From Fimousia sp036311565 (GTDB lineage Bacteria > Bacillota > Clostridia > Lachnospirales > Lachnospiraceae), in assembly GCA_036311565.1 (NCBI GenBank), contig JAXJPR010000054.1:1-64000 (forward strand): a stretch of 64,000 bases of DNA, given 5' to 3'. The stretch's first letter is position 1; each line of letters starts with the position of its first letter. Below are positions 24,971 through 34,976 of this stretch, one piece after another. The translations under genes were made by a program, and so were the position numbers. The notes below the pieces were generated by a model. The model was not told the DNA's origin. It was given only the letters and a program-made list of their open reading frames with translations, and searched no databases.

Positions 24971-25516
24971 ATGTTAACAAAATTTGAAGAAAAGATGGAA
25001 AAATCTTTAAGCAGCTTAATCAATGAATATTCTACCATTCGTGCAGGACGTGCAAATCCACACATTTTAGATAAAATTAAAGTAGATTACTATGGAGCAC
25101 CAACTCCTTTACAGCAGCTTGCCAATATCTCTGTACCTGAGGCAAGAATGATTACGATTCAGCCATGGGAAGCAAGTTTAGTAAAACCAATTGAAAAAGC
25201 GATTATGTGTTCTGATATTGGAATTAATCCAAATAATGATGGTAAGATCATTCGCTTAACTTTTCCTGAATTGACAGAAGAGCGTCGTAAAGAATTAGTA
25301 AAAGATGTTAAGAAAAAAGGAGAAAGTGCGAAAGTAGCTATGCGTAATATCCGTAGAGATGCTAATGATTTCTTAAAGAAACAGAATAAGGCAAATGAAA
25401 TTACAGAAGACGAATTAAAGGATTATGAAACCAAAGTACAGAAAATGACAGATAAATTTGTTAAAAAAGTAGATGGAGAAATCGAAAAGAAATCCAAAGA
25501 AATTTTAACCGTTTAG
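24971..25516 (+). CDS. frr: Ribosome recycling factor
   Basis: The 181-residue protein is full-length RRF (usual 185). It has the conserved STIRAGRANP (about 22-31), a PLQQLANISVPEARM segment and a C-terminal coiled-coil arm. It splits post-termination ribosomes together with EF-G. Start MLTKFEE follows AGGAGGACATAAC; the longer open frame from 24920 overlaps pyrH and is rejected. A terminator follows. Confidence 0.95.
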   Translation: MLTKFEEKMEKSLSSLINEYSTIRAGRANPHILDKIKVDYYGAPTPLQQLANISVPEARMITIQPWEASLVKPIEKAIMCSDIGINPNNDGKIIRLTFPELTEERRKELVKDVKKKGESAKVAMRNIRRDANDFLKKQNKANEITEDELKDYETKVQKMTDKFVKKVDGEIEKKSKEILTV

Positions 25517-25545
25517 TCTTTCTTACGTAGAGATAAAAATGAAAG

Positions 25546-25580
25546 AAACAGGGTATGCCTTTTAGGGCATCCCTGTTTTG
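25546..25580 (+). terminator. Terminator after frr
   Basis: AAACAGGG-T-ATGCC (25546-25559) pairs with GGGCAT-CCCTGTTTT (25565-25579), with a T-run at the end. Confidence 0.8.
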
Positions 25581-25627
25581 ATGTATCCCTGTCTTTTGGT
25601 TTTATCTGTTTATGATAGGAGGAAAAT

Positions 25628-26335
25628 ATGTCAGAGTTAAAAATACCAAATCATGTTGCTATTATTTTGGATGGGAACGGGCGCTGGGCAAAGAAGAGAA
25701 TGTTACCAAGAAATATGGGGCATGTACAGGGCGCAAAAACAGTAGAACAAATTATTGAAGATGCACATGATCTGGGAATCAAATATTTAACGGTGTATGC
25801 GTTTTCTACAGAAAATTGGAAACGTCCAAAAGAAGAAGTAGATGCGTTAATGAAGCTTTTGAATGATTATTTGAAAAACTGTATTAAGCGGGCCAATAAA
25901 AATAATATGCGTGTTCGTGTGATAGGTGATAAAACAAAATTAGAATCATCCATTCAGGATAAAATTGAAGAATTGGAAAGAGTTTCAGAAAAAAATACAG
26001 GCATTCATTTTACTATTGCCATTAATTATGGAAGCCGTGATGAGATGGTCCGTGCCATGCGTAAGATGATGAACGACTGTAAAGAGGGCAATCTTATGCC
26101 CGAAGAAATTACGGAAGAAGCGTTTGAACACTATCTGGATACGAAAGGCCTACCAGATCCTGATCTGATGATTCGTACCAGTGGTGAAATTCGTTTATCC
26201 AATTATTTATTATGGCAGCTGGCTTATACTGAATTTTATTTTACGGATGTACTTTGGCCAGATTTTAACAAACAGGAACTAGTAAAAGCTATTGAATATT
26301 ATAATGGAAGAGATCGCCGTTTTGGGGCAGTATAG
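25628..26335 (+). CDS. uppS: Undecaprenyl diphosphate synthase
   Basis: The 235-residue cis-prenyltransferase makes the C55 lipid carrier precursor for peptidoglycan. Motifs: HVAIILDGNGRWAKKR with catalytic Asp, HVQGAKTV, YAFSTENWKRP, and LPDPDLMIRTSGEIRLSNYLLWQ with ELYF-like TEFYFTDVLWP. AGGAGG precedes the ATG. It begins the uppS-cdsA-rseP-ispG-polC run. Confidence 0.96.
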   Translation: MSELKIPNHVAIILDGNGRWAKKRMLPRNMGHVQGAKTVEQIIEDAHDLGIKYLTVYAFSTENWKRPKEEVDALMKLLNDYLKNCIKRANKNNMRVRVIGDKTKLESSIQDKIEELERVSEKNTGIHFTIAINYGSRDEMVRAMRKMMNDCKEGNLMPEEITEEAFEHYLDTKGLPDPDLMIRTSGEIRLSNYLLWQLAYTEFYFTDVLWPDFNKQELVKAIEYYNGRDRRFGAV

Positions 26336-26346
26336 GAGTGTGAAAA

Positions 26347-27159
26347 ATGTTTAAAACACGATTATCAAGTGGAATTTTATTAGTAATCGCCACAATAGCA
26401 ACATTATATTTTGGAGGAGTCGTTACATTTGCAGTATTAACGATTGTTTCACTTGTTGGTGTCAATGAATTACTTAGAATTTTTGAAATTGAAAAATCAG
26501 CCATGGCAGTGACTGTATATTGTGCAACTATTTTGTATTATCTGATGTTATTATTTAATGTTGGAAGCTGGGGATTTACTTTTCTTATTGCCGCATTGAT
26601 TTTTTTACTTGGATGTTATGTATTTTGCTATCCTAAATATCATGCACATCAGTTGATGGCTTCTTTTTTCAGTCTGATTTATGTTAGTATTATGATGTCA
26701 TATATCTACCAATTGAGAATCTTACCAAATGGTGGGGAATATGTTGTCTTAATTTTTATTGCTGCATGGGGAACGGATACATTTGCTTATTGTTCAGGAA
26801 TGCTTTTGGGCAAACATAAGATGACACCTCTTTTGAGTCCGAAAAAAACAGTTGAAGGAGCAATTGGGGGCTTAATTGGAAGTGCGTTGTTAGGTGCATT
26901 ATACGGATTTATTATTGCCAATAAATTACGTTTGGATTTTAATCCAGTTGTGATTTTTCCAGTTGTCTGCATAATCGGTGGTGCGGTTTCTATGATTGGT
27001 GACTTAGCAGCATCTGCGATTAAACGTAATTTTGATATTAAAGATTATGGTACTTTGATTCCAGGACATGGCGGAATTTTAGACCGTTTCGATAGTATCA
27101 TTATTGTTGCTCCAATTGTATATCTGGTAATGGCAATGTTGACAGGAGCAACTTTATAA
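26347..27159 (+). CDS. cdsA: Phosphatidate cytidylyltransferase
   Basis: The 270-residue polytopic membrane enzyme makes CDP-diacylglycerol. The C-terminal signature is clear: GDLAASAIKRNFDIKDYGTLIPGHGGILDRFDS (about 218-250), and LSPKKTVEGAIGG precedes it. It starts 11 nt after uppS. The next gene is rseP, with no dxr in between. Confidence 0.95.
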   Translation: MFKTRLSSGILLVIATIATLYFGGVVTFAVLTIVSLVGVNELLRIFEIEKSAMAVTVYCATILYYLMLLFNVGSWGFTFLIAALIFLLGCYVFCYPKYHAHQLMASFFSLIYVSIMMSYIYQLRILPNGGEYVVLIFIAAWGTDTFAYCSGMLLGKHKMTPLLSPKKTVEGAIGGLIGSALLGALYGFIIANKLRLDFNPVVIFPVVCIIGGAVSMIGDLAASAIKRNFDIKDYGTLIPGHGGILDRFDSIIIVAPIVYLVMAMLTGATL

Positions 27160-27183
27160 TAGAAAGAAAGCAGGTAATGTTTT

Positions 27184-28230
27184 TTGAAAATTATTATTGC
27201 ATTAATTATATTTAGTATGATCATTCTTTTTCATGAATTGGGACATTTTCTTTTGGCTAAAAAAAATGGCATTCGTGTAGAAGAATTTTGTCTTGGTCTT
27301 GGCCCTACCATCATAGGTAAGCAGTTTGGAGAAACTTTTTATAGTTTAAAGCTGCTTCCATTTGGAGGTGCCTGTATGATGACTGGAGAAGATGAGGAAA
27401 GTGAGGATGAACGCGCTTTTGGGAATAAATCGGTGCCCGCCAGAATGGCTGTGGTCTTTGCTGGACCATTTTTCAATTTTGTTATGGCATTTGTTCTTTC
27501 TATTGTGTTGATCGGGCTGACTGGAAGCGATGTTCCGATTCTTTCTGATGTAGAAGCAAATTCTCCAGCTTATGAAGCTGGTTTACGAAAAGGTGATGAA
27601 ATTACAAAAGTAGATGATTCCAAGGTTCATAATTTCCGGGAAATTAGCTATTATTTATTATTGGAAAATAATAATCAACCTTTTGAAATTCAATATCAAA
27701 GAGAGAATAAAACTTATACAACGACGGTCACTCCTAAATATGACAAAGAAACATCTAGTTATCGAATTGGAATTCAAAGTAGTGGCTACGTAAAATTAGG
27801 TCCATTAAAAACGGTACAATATAGTTTTTATGAAGTTCGCTGTCAGATTAAGGTAACTGTCTTAAGTTTAAAACAGTTAGTTCTTGGTAAATTTGGACTA
27901 AATGATGTTTCGGGACCAGTAGGAATTGTCAGTATGATTGGAGATACTTATTCGCAGGCACAAAGCTATGGTTGGCTTGTGATTTTTGAATCTATGTTAA
28001 GTCTTACTATTTTGTTAAGTGCAAACTTAGGAGTGATGAATCTTTTGCCAATACCTGCATTAGATGGCGGACGTCTTGTATTCTTACTTGTAGAAGGGAT
28101 TCGGGGCAAAGCCATGGATCCGGACCGGGAAGGGAAAATACATTATGTGGGGCTTGTAATTTTATTAGGAATCATGTTGTTAGTAATGCTTAAAGATATC
28201 CGAACATTATTCATTGGTTTTTTACAATAA
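27184..28230 (+). CDS. rseP: Site-2 protease RseP/RasP
   Basis: The 348-residue intramembrane metalloprotease has the zinc motif HELGH (about 17-21), a single PDZ domain (about 115-195, SPAYEAGLRKGDEITKV), and the second-site motif NLLPIPALDGGRL (about 287-299). It would cleave anti-sigma factors or signal-peptide remnants in the membrane. The start is TTG at 27184 behind GCAGGT, and MKIIIALIIFSMIILFHELGHF is the expected first helix. Confidence 0.93.
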   Translation: MKIIIALIIFSMIILFHELGHFLLAKKNGIRVEEFCLGLGPTIIGKQFGETFYSLKLLPFGGACMMTGEDEESEDERAFGNKSVPARMAVVFAGPFFNFVMAFVLSIVLIGLTGSDVPILSDVEANSPAYEAGLRKGDEITKVDDSKVHNFREISYYLLLENNNQPFEIQYQRENKTYTTTVTPKYDKETSSYRIGIQSSGYVKLGPLKTVQYSFYEVRCQIKVTVLSLKQLVLGKFGLNDVSGPVGIVSMIGDTYSQAQSYGWLVIFESMLSLTILLSANLGVMNLLPIPALDGGRLVFLLVEGIRGKAMDPDREGKIHYVGLVILLGIMLLVMLKDIRTLFIGFLQ

Positions 28231-28241
28231 TGAGGTGCAAT

Positions 28242-29312
28242 ATGAGTGTGAGTAATCGAAATCAAACAAAGGTAATTAAAATTGGAGACAGGGTCATTGG
28301 AGGAGGAAATCCTGTCTTGATCCAGTCAATGACAAATACAAAAACAGAAGATGTTGAAGCAACAGTTGCTCAAATTTTGAGATTAGAACAGGCAGGATGT
28401 GAAATTGTCCGTTGTACTGTTCCAACTTTGGAAGCAGCCAAAGCCATTAGCGAAATAAAAAAAAGAATTCATATTCCTTTGGTAGCGGATATTCATTTCG
28501 ATTATAAAATGGCCATTGCAGCCATTGAAAATGGAGCAGATAAGATTAGAATTAATCCTGGTAATATTGGATCAGCGGATAAAGTAAAAGCAGTAGTAGA
28601 TAAAGCGAAAGAATATCAAATTCCTATCCGTGTTGGAGTTAATAGTGGTTCTTTAGAAAAATCAATTATTGAAAAATACGGAAAAGTAACCGCAGAAGGA
28701 ATTGTGGAAAGTGCATTGGATAAGGTAAAGATGATAGAAGATCTAGGATATGACAACCTGGTAGTAAGCATCAAATCTTCCGATGTTCTTATGTGCGCAA
28801 AAGCACATGAGCTGATTGCTCCTAAAATTTCATATCCGATTCATGTAGGAATCACGGAATCAGGTACTGTGTATAGCGGAAATATTAAATCCGCTATTGG
28901 ATTAGGAATTATATTAAATATGGGAATCGGAGATACCATTCGCGTATCTTTGACTGGTGATCCGGTAAATGAAATTGCCAGCGCCAAATTGATTCTACGT
29001 ACTTTAGGACTTCGAACAGGCGGCATTGAGGTCGTATCATGTCCAACATGTGGACGTACGAATATCGATTTGATTTCTCTTGCAAATCAAGTGGAAACCA
29101 TGACTGCAGATTTTGACTATTTAAACATTAAAGTGGCAGTTATGGGTTGTGTTGTCAATGGTCCTGGAGAAGCAAAAGAAGCTGATATTGGAATTGCTGG
29201 GGGTATTGGAGAAGGACTTTTAATTAAAAAAGGAGAAGTTATTCGAAAAGTACCAGAAGCAGAATTGTTAAATACTTTACGTTATGAATTAGAGCATTGG
29301 GGTGAAAATTAA
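28242..29312 (+). CDS. ispG: 4-hydroxy-3-methylbut-2-enyl diphosphate synthase
   Basis: The 356-residue iron-sulfur enzyme catalyses the sixth MEP-pathway step. It has the TIM-barrel start (VLIQSMTNTKTEDVEATVAQI) and the C-terminal 4Fe-4S ligands in SCPTCGRTNID and MGCVVNGPGEAKEADIG. The start MSVSNRN follows GAGGTG; an upstream ATG overlapping rseP is rejected. It shows that the MEP isoprenoid pathway operates. Confidence 0.95.
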   Translation: MSVSNRNQTKVIKIGDRVIGGGNPVLIQSMTNTKTEDVEATVAQILRLEQAGCEIVRCTVPTLEAAKAISEIKKRIHIPLVADIHFDYKMAIAAIENGADKIRINPGNIGSADKVKAVVDKAKEYQIPIRVGVNSGSLEKSIIEKYGKVTAEGIVESALDKVKMIEDLGYDNLVVSIKSSDVLMCAKAHELIAPKISYPIHVGITESGTVYSGNIKSAIGLGIILNMGIGDTIRVSLTGDPVNEIASAKLILRTLGLRTGGIEVVSCPTCGRTNIDLISLANQVETMTADFDYLNIKVAVMGCVVNGPGEAKEADIGIAGGIGEGLLIKKGEVIRKVPEAELLNTLRYELEHWGEN

Positions 29313-32300
29313 ATGAAACCTTTTTTTGATGTGTTTCCTGATTTCGAACCGCCATCCGAATTGAAGAGCTATTTTGAATATGTGTCCGTAGAACGGATTG
29401 TGATGCATAAAAAATCAAATACATTGATGATTCATATGCACAGCACACGGCTAATCGACCGTATTCATACTTGGAGAATGGAACGTTGTATTCGTGAGAC
29501 TTTTTTTAAGAAAGCATATATTAAAATTCGTTTTCATGAAACTTATTCATTATCCAGCCAATATGATTTAGAAAAGCTGACTCAGGAATACTGGGGCAGC
29601 TTTCTTTTTGAATGGAAAGGGAAAAGCCTGCTATTATACAATATTATGAAACATGCAGTATGGCATGTAGAAGATAACGTATTAACGCTTGTACTAGAAG
29701 ATAGTTTCCTTACAAAAAGCAAGGCAGATGAAATGAGAAATTTTTATGAATCTATTTATAAGGAGCGGTTTGGCTTATCAATTCATGTAGGTTTTGATTA
29801 TCAGGATGCAGATAGTGAGGCTTTCCAAAAAGAACGAGATCATAAATTGGCTGTAGAAGCAGAATCGATTTTTGAAAGAGCCAAGGACCATGAAGAACAG
29901 CAGGAAATAAAAGAAAAGAAGCAAATAAATAAATCGTCTGGCAGTACGTACCAGCAGCGCCGGGCCAATAACAAAGATCCAAATCTTATTTATGGACGTA
30001 ACTGTGATGGAGATACAATGCCAATTTCTGAAATTGTAGAAGAAATTGGGGAAGTAGTCATTCGCGGTAAGATTCTGGAGATGGAAACGAGAGAAATCCG
30101 CAATGAAAAGACAATTATCATGTTTGCAATCACAGATTTTACAGATACAATAAAGTGTAAAATTTTTGTGAAAAATATTGATTTGCCCGATATTTTGGAT
30201 TTACTGGTAAAAGGAAATTTTTATCGTGTCAAGGGAATGGCACTATATGACAAATTTGACCATGAAGTCAGCATTACTTCTGTTGTTGGAATTAAATCCA
30301 TACCATCTTTTGTGGTGGAAAGGGAAGACACAAGTTTAGAAAAGCGTGTGGAACTTCATATGCATACAGTAATGAGTGATATGGATAGTGTGGTAGGTAT
30401 CAAAGATGTTATTATGCGTGCCAAAAAATGGGGACATAAGGCTATTGCAATTACTGATCACGGAGTTTTACAGGCTTTTCCAATTGCCAACCATGTTCTT
30501 CCAAAAGATGACCCGTTTAAAATTATTTATGGTGTAGAAGGATATTTTGTTGATGATTTAAAAGAGCTTGTCATCAATGAAAATGGGCAGAAACTTACAG
30601 ATCGATTTGTTGTTTTTGATATAGAAACGACAGGGTTTCATGCTGGTAACGATAAAATTATCGAAATTGGCGCAGTTAAAATCGAAAATGGGAAAGAAGT
30701 TGAATATTTCAGTGAGTTTATCAATCCTCAAATACCGATTCCATTTAAGATCGAACAGTTGACTGGTATTAATGATGAGATGTTAGAGAATGCGCCGCTT
30801 ATTAATGAGATTTTGCCCCAATTTTTAGAATTTTGCAGAGATTCTGTCTTAGTTGCTCATAATGCGGAATTTGATACTGGTTTTATAAAAGAAAAAGCAG
30901 CGCAGCTTTCATTAGAATATGATTTTACGGTTGTAGATACGCTTCCCCTGGCCAGAGTATTATTAACAGATATTGCAAAGTTTACGTTAGACAATGTGTG
31001 TAAACATCTGAATATAAAATTAGAAAATCATCATAGAGCAGTGGATGATGCAGGTGCTACGGCCAGAGCTTTTGTTCAATTTATAAAAATGTTAGAAGAA
31101 CAAGATATTCATGATCTGAAAGGAATTAATAATCTTGGTGCAGTTTCGGCTGATATTATTAAAAAATCCAGAGCATATCATGGAATTATTTTGGTGCAAA
31201 ATGAGACAGGGCGTGTTAATTTGAACCGACTAGTGTCTGCATCTCATTTAGATTATTTTAATCGCCGACCAAGAATGCCGAAAAGTCTGATTCAAAAATA
31301 CAGGGAAGGATTGATTTTAGGTTCTGCCTGTGAAGCGGGTGAATTATATCAGGCGTTGCTTTCGCAAAAATCGGAAGAAGAAATTGCCCGTATTGTAAGT
31401 TTCTATGATTATTTAGAAATCCAGCCTACGGGGAACAATATGTTCATGATAGAGAGTGATCGAATTGAAAATGTCAATTCAGTGGAAGATATCGAAAACT
31501 TGAATCGAAAAATTGTTGAGCTTGGAGAAAAATTTAATAAACCGGTTCTTGCAACGTGTGACGTTCATTTCCTAGATCCAGAAGATGAATTATACCGAAG
31601 AATCTTAATGGCAGGAAAAGGATTTAAAGATGCGGATAATCAGGCACCGTTATATTTTCGAACAACCGAAGAGATGTTAAAAGAATTTGCTTATTTAGGA
31701 AGTGAAAAAGCAAAAGAAGTTGTAATTACCAATACAAATAATATTGCGGATCAGATTGAACGAGTTTCACCAGTGCACCCGGATAAATGTCCTCCGGTAA
31801 TTGAAAATTCTGATGAACAGCTTCGAGAGATCTGTTATACAAAAGCGCATGAAATTTATGGACCTGAGCTGCCTGAAATTGTTGTAGAACGTTTGGAAAG
31901 AGAACTTCATTCTATTATTTCCAATGGATTTGCAGTTATGTATATTATTGCACAAAGACTTGTATGGGATTCTGTAGATCATGGTTATCTGGTTGGATCA
32001 AGAGGATCCGTTGGTTCTTCTTTCGCAGCTACTATGTCAGGGATAACAGAAGTAAATCCGCTTCCAGCTCATTATATTTGTCCGAATTGTTATTATGTGG
32101 ATTTTGATTCTGAAAAAGTAAAGCCATATGTGCAGATGGGAAGATCGGGATGTGATATGCCTGATGAAGTTTGTCCAAAATGCGGGCATTCTTTGAATAA
32201 AGAAGGACATGACATTCCTTTTGAAACGTTCCTTGGATTTAAAGGAGATAAAGAACCGGACATCGACCTTAACTTTTCGGGAGATTATCAGTCAAAAGCC

Positions 32301-33692
32301 CATGCTTATGTAGAAGTAATCTTCGGGAAAGGAACTGCCTATCGTGCCGGAACCATTGGTACACTGGCAGAAAAAACAGCCAGAGGCTATGTGTACAAAT
32401 ATTTTGAAGAAAGAGATATTCATAAACGTCAATGTGAATTGAGCCGCATTGCTGCGGGATGCACGGGTGTGAAACGAACGACCGGACAACATCCGGGAGG
32501 AATCATTGTTGTTCCTCATGGCAGGGAAATTTATGAATTTACCGCCATTCAGCATCCGGCGAATGATATAAATTCACCAATTGTAACCACTCATTTTGAA
32601 TATCATTCCATTGATCATAACTTATTGAAGCTTGATATTCTGGGACATGATGATCCAACTATGATTCGTTACTTAGAGGACTTGACAGGAATAAAGGCTA
32701 CAACGGTTGCATTAGACGATCCGGATGTAATGTCTTTGTTTCACAGTACAAAGGCATTGGGAATCGAACCCGAGGACATCGGTGGAATTCCACTGGGTTC
32801 ATTAGGAGTCCCGGAATTTGGGACAGATTTTGTTATTCAAATGTTAATCGATACAAAACCAAAAAGTTTTTCTGACTTGATTCGTATTTCAGGACTTTCT
32901 CATGGAACAGATGTATGGCTTGGAAATGCCCAGGCGCTGATTGAAGAGGGAAAGGCTGAAATTTCTAGTTGTATTTGTACCAGAGATGATATTATGACTT
33001 ATCTGATTAACAGAGGGATGGAAAAAGGACTTTCTTTTACGATTATGGAATCGGTACGAAAAGGAAAGGGATTAAAGCCTGAGTGGGAAGAGGAAATGAA
33101 AAAATATGATGTTCCTGACTGGTATATCTGGTCTTGCAAAAAAATTAAATATATGTTTCCAAAAGCCCATGCGGCGGCGTATGTAATGATGGCATGGAGA
33201 ATTGCCTGGTATAAAGTATTTCATCCGCTTGCATATTATGCAGCATTCTTTAGTATTCGTGCATCAGCATTTTCTTATGAGTTGATGTGTTTTGGAAAAG
33301 AAAAACTGGAAGAACATTTAAATGCATTATTAAAAATGCCAAAAGACCAGACGACAAAAAAAGAACAAGACTTAATTCGTGATATGAGAATTGTTCAGGA
33401 AATGTATGCACGAGGATTTGAATTTATGCCATTAGATGTATATCGTGCAAAGGATAAATACTTTCAGATTATTGATGGGAAATTGATGCCTTCGTTCAGC
33501 AGTATTGACGGCATGGGAGAAAAAGCCGCAGAACAGGCTATGATTGCTGCGCAAGATGGTTCTTATACATCAATTGAAAACTTCAGAGATCGTACGAAAG
33601 TCAGCAAGACTATTGCAGATAAAATGAAAGAACTTGGAATTTTAAAAGACCTGCCGGAATCAGACCAATTAACCTTTGACTTTCTTTTATAA
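29313..33692 (+). CDS. polC: DNA polymerase III PolC-type alpha subunit
   Basis: The 1459-residue Gram-positive replicative polymerase starts directly at the ispG stop. Domains in order: PolC N-terminal region (1-190), OB fold (about 235-325), PHP domain (VELHMHTVMSDMDS, about 346), inserted 3'-5' exonuclease (FVVFDIETTGFHAG, about 428-590), second PHP part, and the catalytic polymerase domain with PDIDLNFSGDYQ (about 980) and a zinc-binding four-Cys region (CPNC...CPKC, about 925-955). Full length for the family. Confidence 0.97.
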   Translation: MKPFFDVFPDFEPPSELKSYFEYVSVERIVMHKKSNTLMIHMHSTRLIDRIHTWRMERCIRETFFKKAYIKIRFHETYSLSSQYDLEKLTQEYWGSFLFEWKGKSLLLYNIMKHAVWHVEDNVLTLVLEDSFLTKSKADEMRNFYESIYKERFGLSIHVGFDYQDADSEAFQKERDHKLAVEAESIFERAKDHEEQQEIKEKKQINKSSGSTYQQRRANNKDPNLIYGRNCDGDTMPISEIVEEIGEVVIRGKILEMETREIRNEKTIIMFAITDFTDTIKCKIFVKNIDLPDILDLLVKGNFYRVKGMALYDKFDHEVSITSVVGIKSIPSFVVEREDTSLEKRVELHMHTVMSDMDSVVGIKDVIMRAKKWGHKAIAITDHGVLQAFPIANHVLPKDDPFKIIYGVEGYFVDDLKELVINENGQKLTDRFVVFDIETTGFHAGNDKIIEIGAVKIENGKEVEYFSEFINPQIPIPFKIEQLTGINDEMLENAPLINEILPQFLEFCRDSVLVAHNAEFDTGFIKEKAAQLSLEYDFTVVDTLPLARVLLTDIAKFTLDNVCKHLNIKLENHHRAVDDAGATARAFVQFIKMLEEQDIHDLKGINNLGAVSADIIKKSRAYHGIILVQNETGRVNLNRLVSASHLDYFNRRPRMPKSLIQKYREGLILGSACEAGELYQALLSQKSEEEIARIVSFYDYLEIQPTGNNMFMIESDRIENVNSVEDIENLNRKIVELGEKFNKPVLATCDVHFLDPEDELYRRILMAGKGFKDADNQAPLYFRTTEEMLKEFAYLGSEKAKEVVITNTNNIADQIERVSPVHPDKCPPVIENSDEQLREICYTKAHEIYGPELPEIVVERLERELHSIISNGFAVMYIIAQRLVWDSVDHGYLVGSRGSVGSSFAATMSGITEVNPLPAHYICPNCYYVDFDSEKVKPYVQMGRSGCDMPDEVCPKCGHSLNKEGHDIPFETFLGFKGDKEPDIDLNFSGDYQSKAHAYVEVIFGKGTAYRAGTIGTLAEKTARGYVYKYFEERDIHKRQCELSRIAAGCTGVKRTTGQHPGGIIVVPHGREIYEFTAIQHPANDINSPIVTTHFEYHSIDHNLLKLDILGHDDPTMIRYLEDLTGIKATTVALDDPDVMSLFHSTKALGIEPEDIGGIPLGSLGVPEFGTDFVIQMLIDTKPKSFSDLIRISGLSHGTDVWLGNAQALIEEGKAEISSCICTRDDIMTYLINRGMEKGLSFTIMESVRKGKGLKPEWEEEMKKYDVPDWYIWSCKKIKYMFPKAHAAAYVMMAWRIAWYKVFHPLAYYAAFFSIRASAFSYELMCFGKEKLEEHLNALLKMPKDQTTKKEQDLIRDMRIVQEMYARGFEFMPLDVYRAKDKYFQIIDGKLMPSFSSIDGMGEKAAEQAMIAAQDGSYTSIENFRDRTKVSKTIADKMKELGILKDLPESDQLTFDFLL

Positions 33693-33703
33693 GGAGGGAT
33701 AAA

Positions 33704-34354
33704 ATGGCTGTGTATGCAATTAGTGATATTCATGGTTGTTATGACATGTTTATAGAAATGCTTGAAAAAATAAAATTTGATGAAGAAAAAGATACGCTTT
33801 ATATTCTTGGAGATATTTTGGACAGAGGACCCAAGGTGCCAGAAATGGTACGCTGGGTATGGGAACACGAATCAGAACATGTGATTATGTTGAAGGGAAA
33901 TCATGAAGATATGTTTGCTTCTTATCCGGATCCAGATTATTATCATTCATATTTCGAGGTATTTTCTGCCTCTGAGCTATATCGGTTATTGACGTGGATT
34001 CCATCTCTGCCAACATATAAAGAAGTGGAAGTGAACAAAACAAAGTATGTTCTGGTGCATGCTGGCATCACAGAGGAGATTTTGGAAACTGGAAAAGATC
34101 CGAATGACTTTTGCTTATGGGCAAGAAATGAATTTTATCTGGGAGATGGCATACCTGGCAAAACGGTTGTTTTTGGCCATACTCCAATGATGTCTAAAAT
34201 TATTGATAATGAAATTTCTGTGCATATATGGAGACCGGAAGGAAAGGAACTCATCGGCATTGATACTGGTGCTGTATTTGCATTAAAGTTTGGAGGAAAA
34301 ATGGCTTGTCTGCGATTGAATGACCAAAAAGAATTTTATGTATATGGAAAATAG
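33704..34354 (+). CDS. Metallophosphoesterase (PrpA/B-like protein phosphatase)
   Basis: The 216-residue protein has all calcineurin-type metal motifs: AISDIHGCYD, LGDILDRGP, LKGNHEDM, VHAGI and FGHTPM. It resembles lambda phosphatase and PrpA/B, or diadenosine tetraphosphatases. AAGGAGG precedes the ATG, 11 nt behind polC, so it may be the last gene of the uppS-polC unit. Substrate unknown. Confidence 0.88.
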   Translation: MAVYAISDIHGCYDMFIEMLEKIKFDEEKDTLYILGDILDRGPKVPEMVRWVWEHESEHVIMLKGNHEDMFASYPDPDYYHSYFEVFSASELYRLLTWIPSLPTYKEVEVNKTKYVLVHAGITEEILETGKDPNDFCLWARNEFYLGDGIPGKTVVFGHTPMMSKIIDNEISVHIWRPEGKELIGIDTGAVFALKFGGKMACLRLNDQKEFYVYGK

Positions 34355-34357
34355 TTA

Positions 34358-34386
34358 TTGTATTTTGAATTTTTCTGTGCTATACT
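34358..34386 (+). promoter_or_regulatory. Promoter of the rimP-nusA-infB operon
   Basis: TTGTAT (34358-34363), 17-nt spacer, TATACT (34381-34386) with a TG extended -10. Confidence 0.7.
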
Positions 34387-34413
34387 ATAGATGATATTAA
34401 TATATGGTAGTTG

Positions 34414-34445
34414 ATAAGAGTGGGCTTTTGGGAGTCCACTCTTAT
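34414..34445 (+). promoter_or_regulatory. Leader hairpin before rimP
   Basis: ATAAGAGTGG (34414-34423) pairs perfectly with CCACTCTTAT (34436-34445) in the 5' leader, about 50 nt before the rimP start. There is no clear T-tract, so it may be a weak attenuator, a stabilising element or a protein site rather than a full terminator. Confidence 0.5.
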
Positions 34446-34496
34446 TCATTACATGGGTATGAAAGCATATCCTAACAAAAGAAAGGTGGAATTTCA

Positions 34497-34961
34497 TTGG
34501 CAAAACGTGCAAATATTGAAAGCCGTGTTGAATCAATGGTAATGCCGATTATCGAAGAAGGTAAGTTTGAATTGGTTGACGTCGAATATGTAAAAGAAGG
34601 TGCAAACTATTATTTACGTATTTACGCTGACAAGGAAGGCGGAATTAACATTGATGATTGTGTTACCATCAGCCGTGCATTAGAAGCGAAATTAGACGAA
34701 GATGATTTCATTTCGGATGCTTATATTTTAGAGGTCAGCTCACCAGGGCTTGGAAGACCCCTAAAGAAAGAAAAAGATTTCAAACGAAGCATTGGAAAAG
34801 AAATCGATATCAAATTATACAAAGCGATAAATAAACAAAAAGAATTTACAGGGGTTCTGATGAAATATACAGAAGAAGATATTACTCTGGATATTGAAGG
34901 AGAAGAACAGACATTTGCCCGCAAAGACTTAGCACTTATTCGATTAGCTTTAAACTTTTAG
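34497..34961 (+). CDS. rimP: Ribosome maturation factor RimP
   Basis: The 154-residue protein has the RimP pattern ELVDVEYVKEGANYYLRIYADKEGGINIDDCVTISRALEAKLD and SSPGLGRPLKKEKDF. It helps 30S subunit assembly. The start is TTG at 34497 behind AAAGGTGG. First gene of the rimP-nusA-ylxR-ylxQ-infB-rbfA operon. Confidence 0.95.
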   Translation: MAKRANIESRVESMVMPIIEEGKFELVDVEYVKEGANYYLRIYADKEGGINIDDCVTISRALEAKLDEDDFISDAYILEVSSPGLGRPLKKEKDFKRSIGKEIDIKLYKAINKQKEFTGVLMKYTEEDITLDIEGEEQTFARKDLALIRLALNF

Positions 34962-34976
34962 GAGGATATTTTTATA

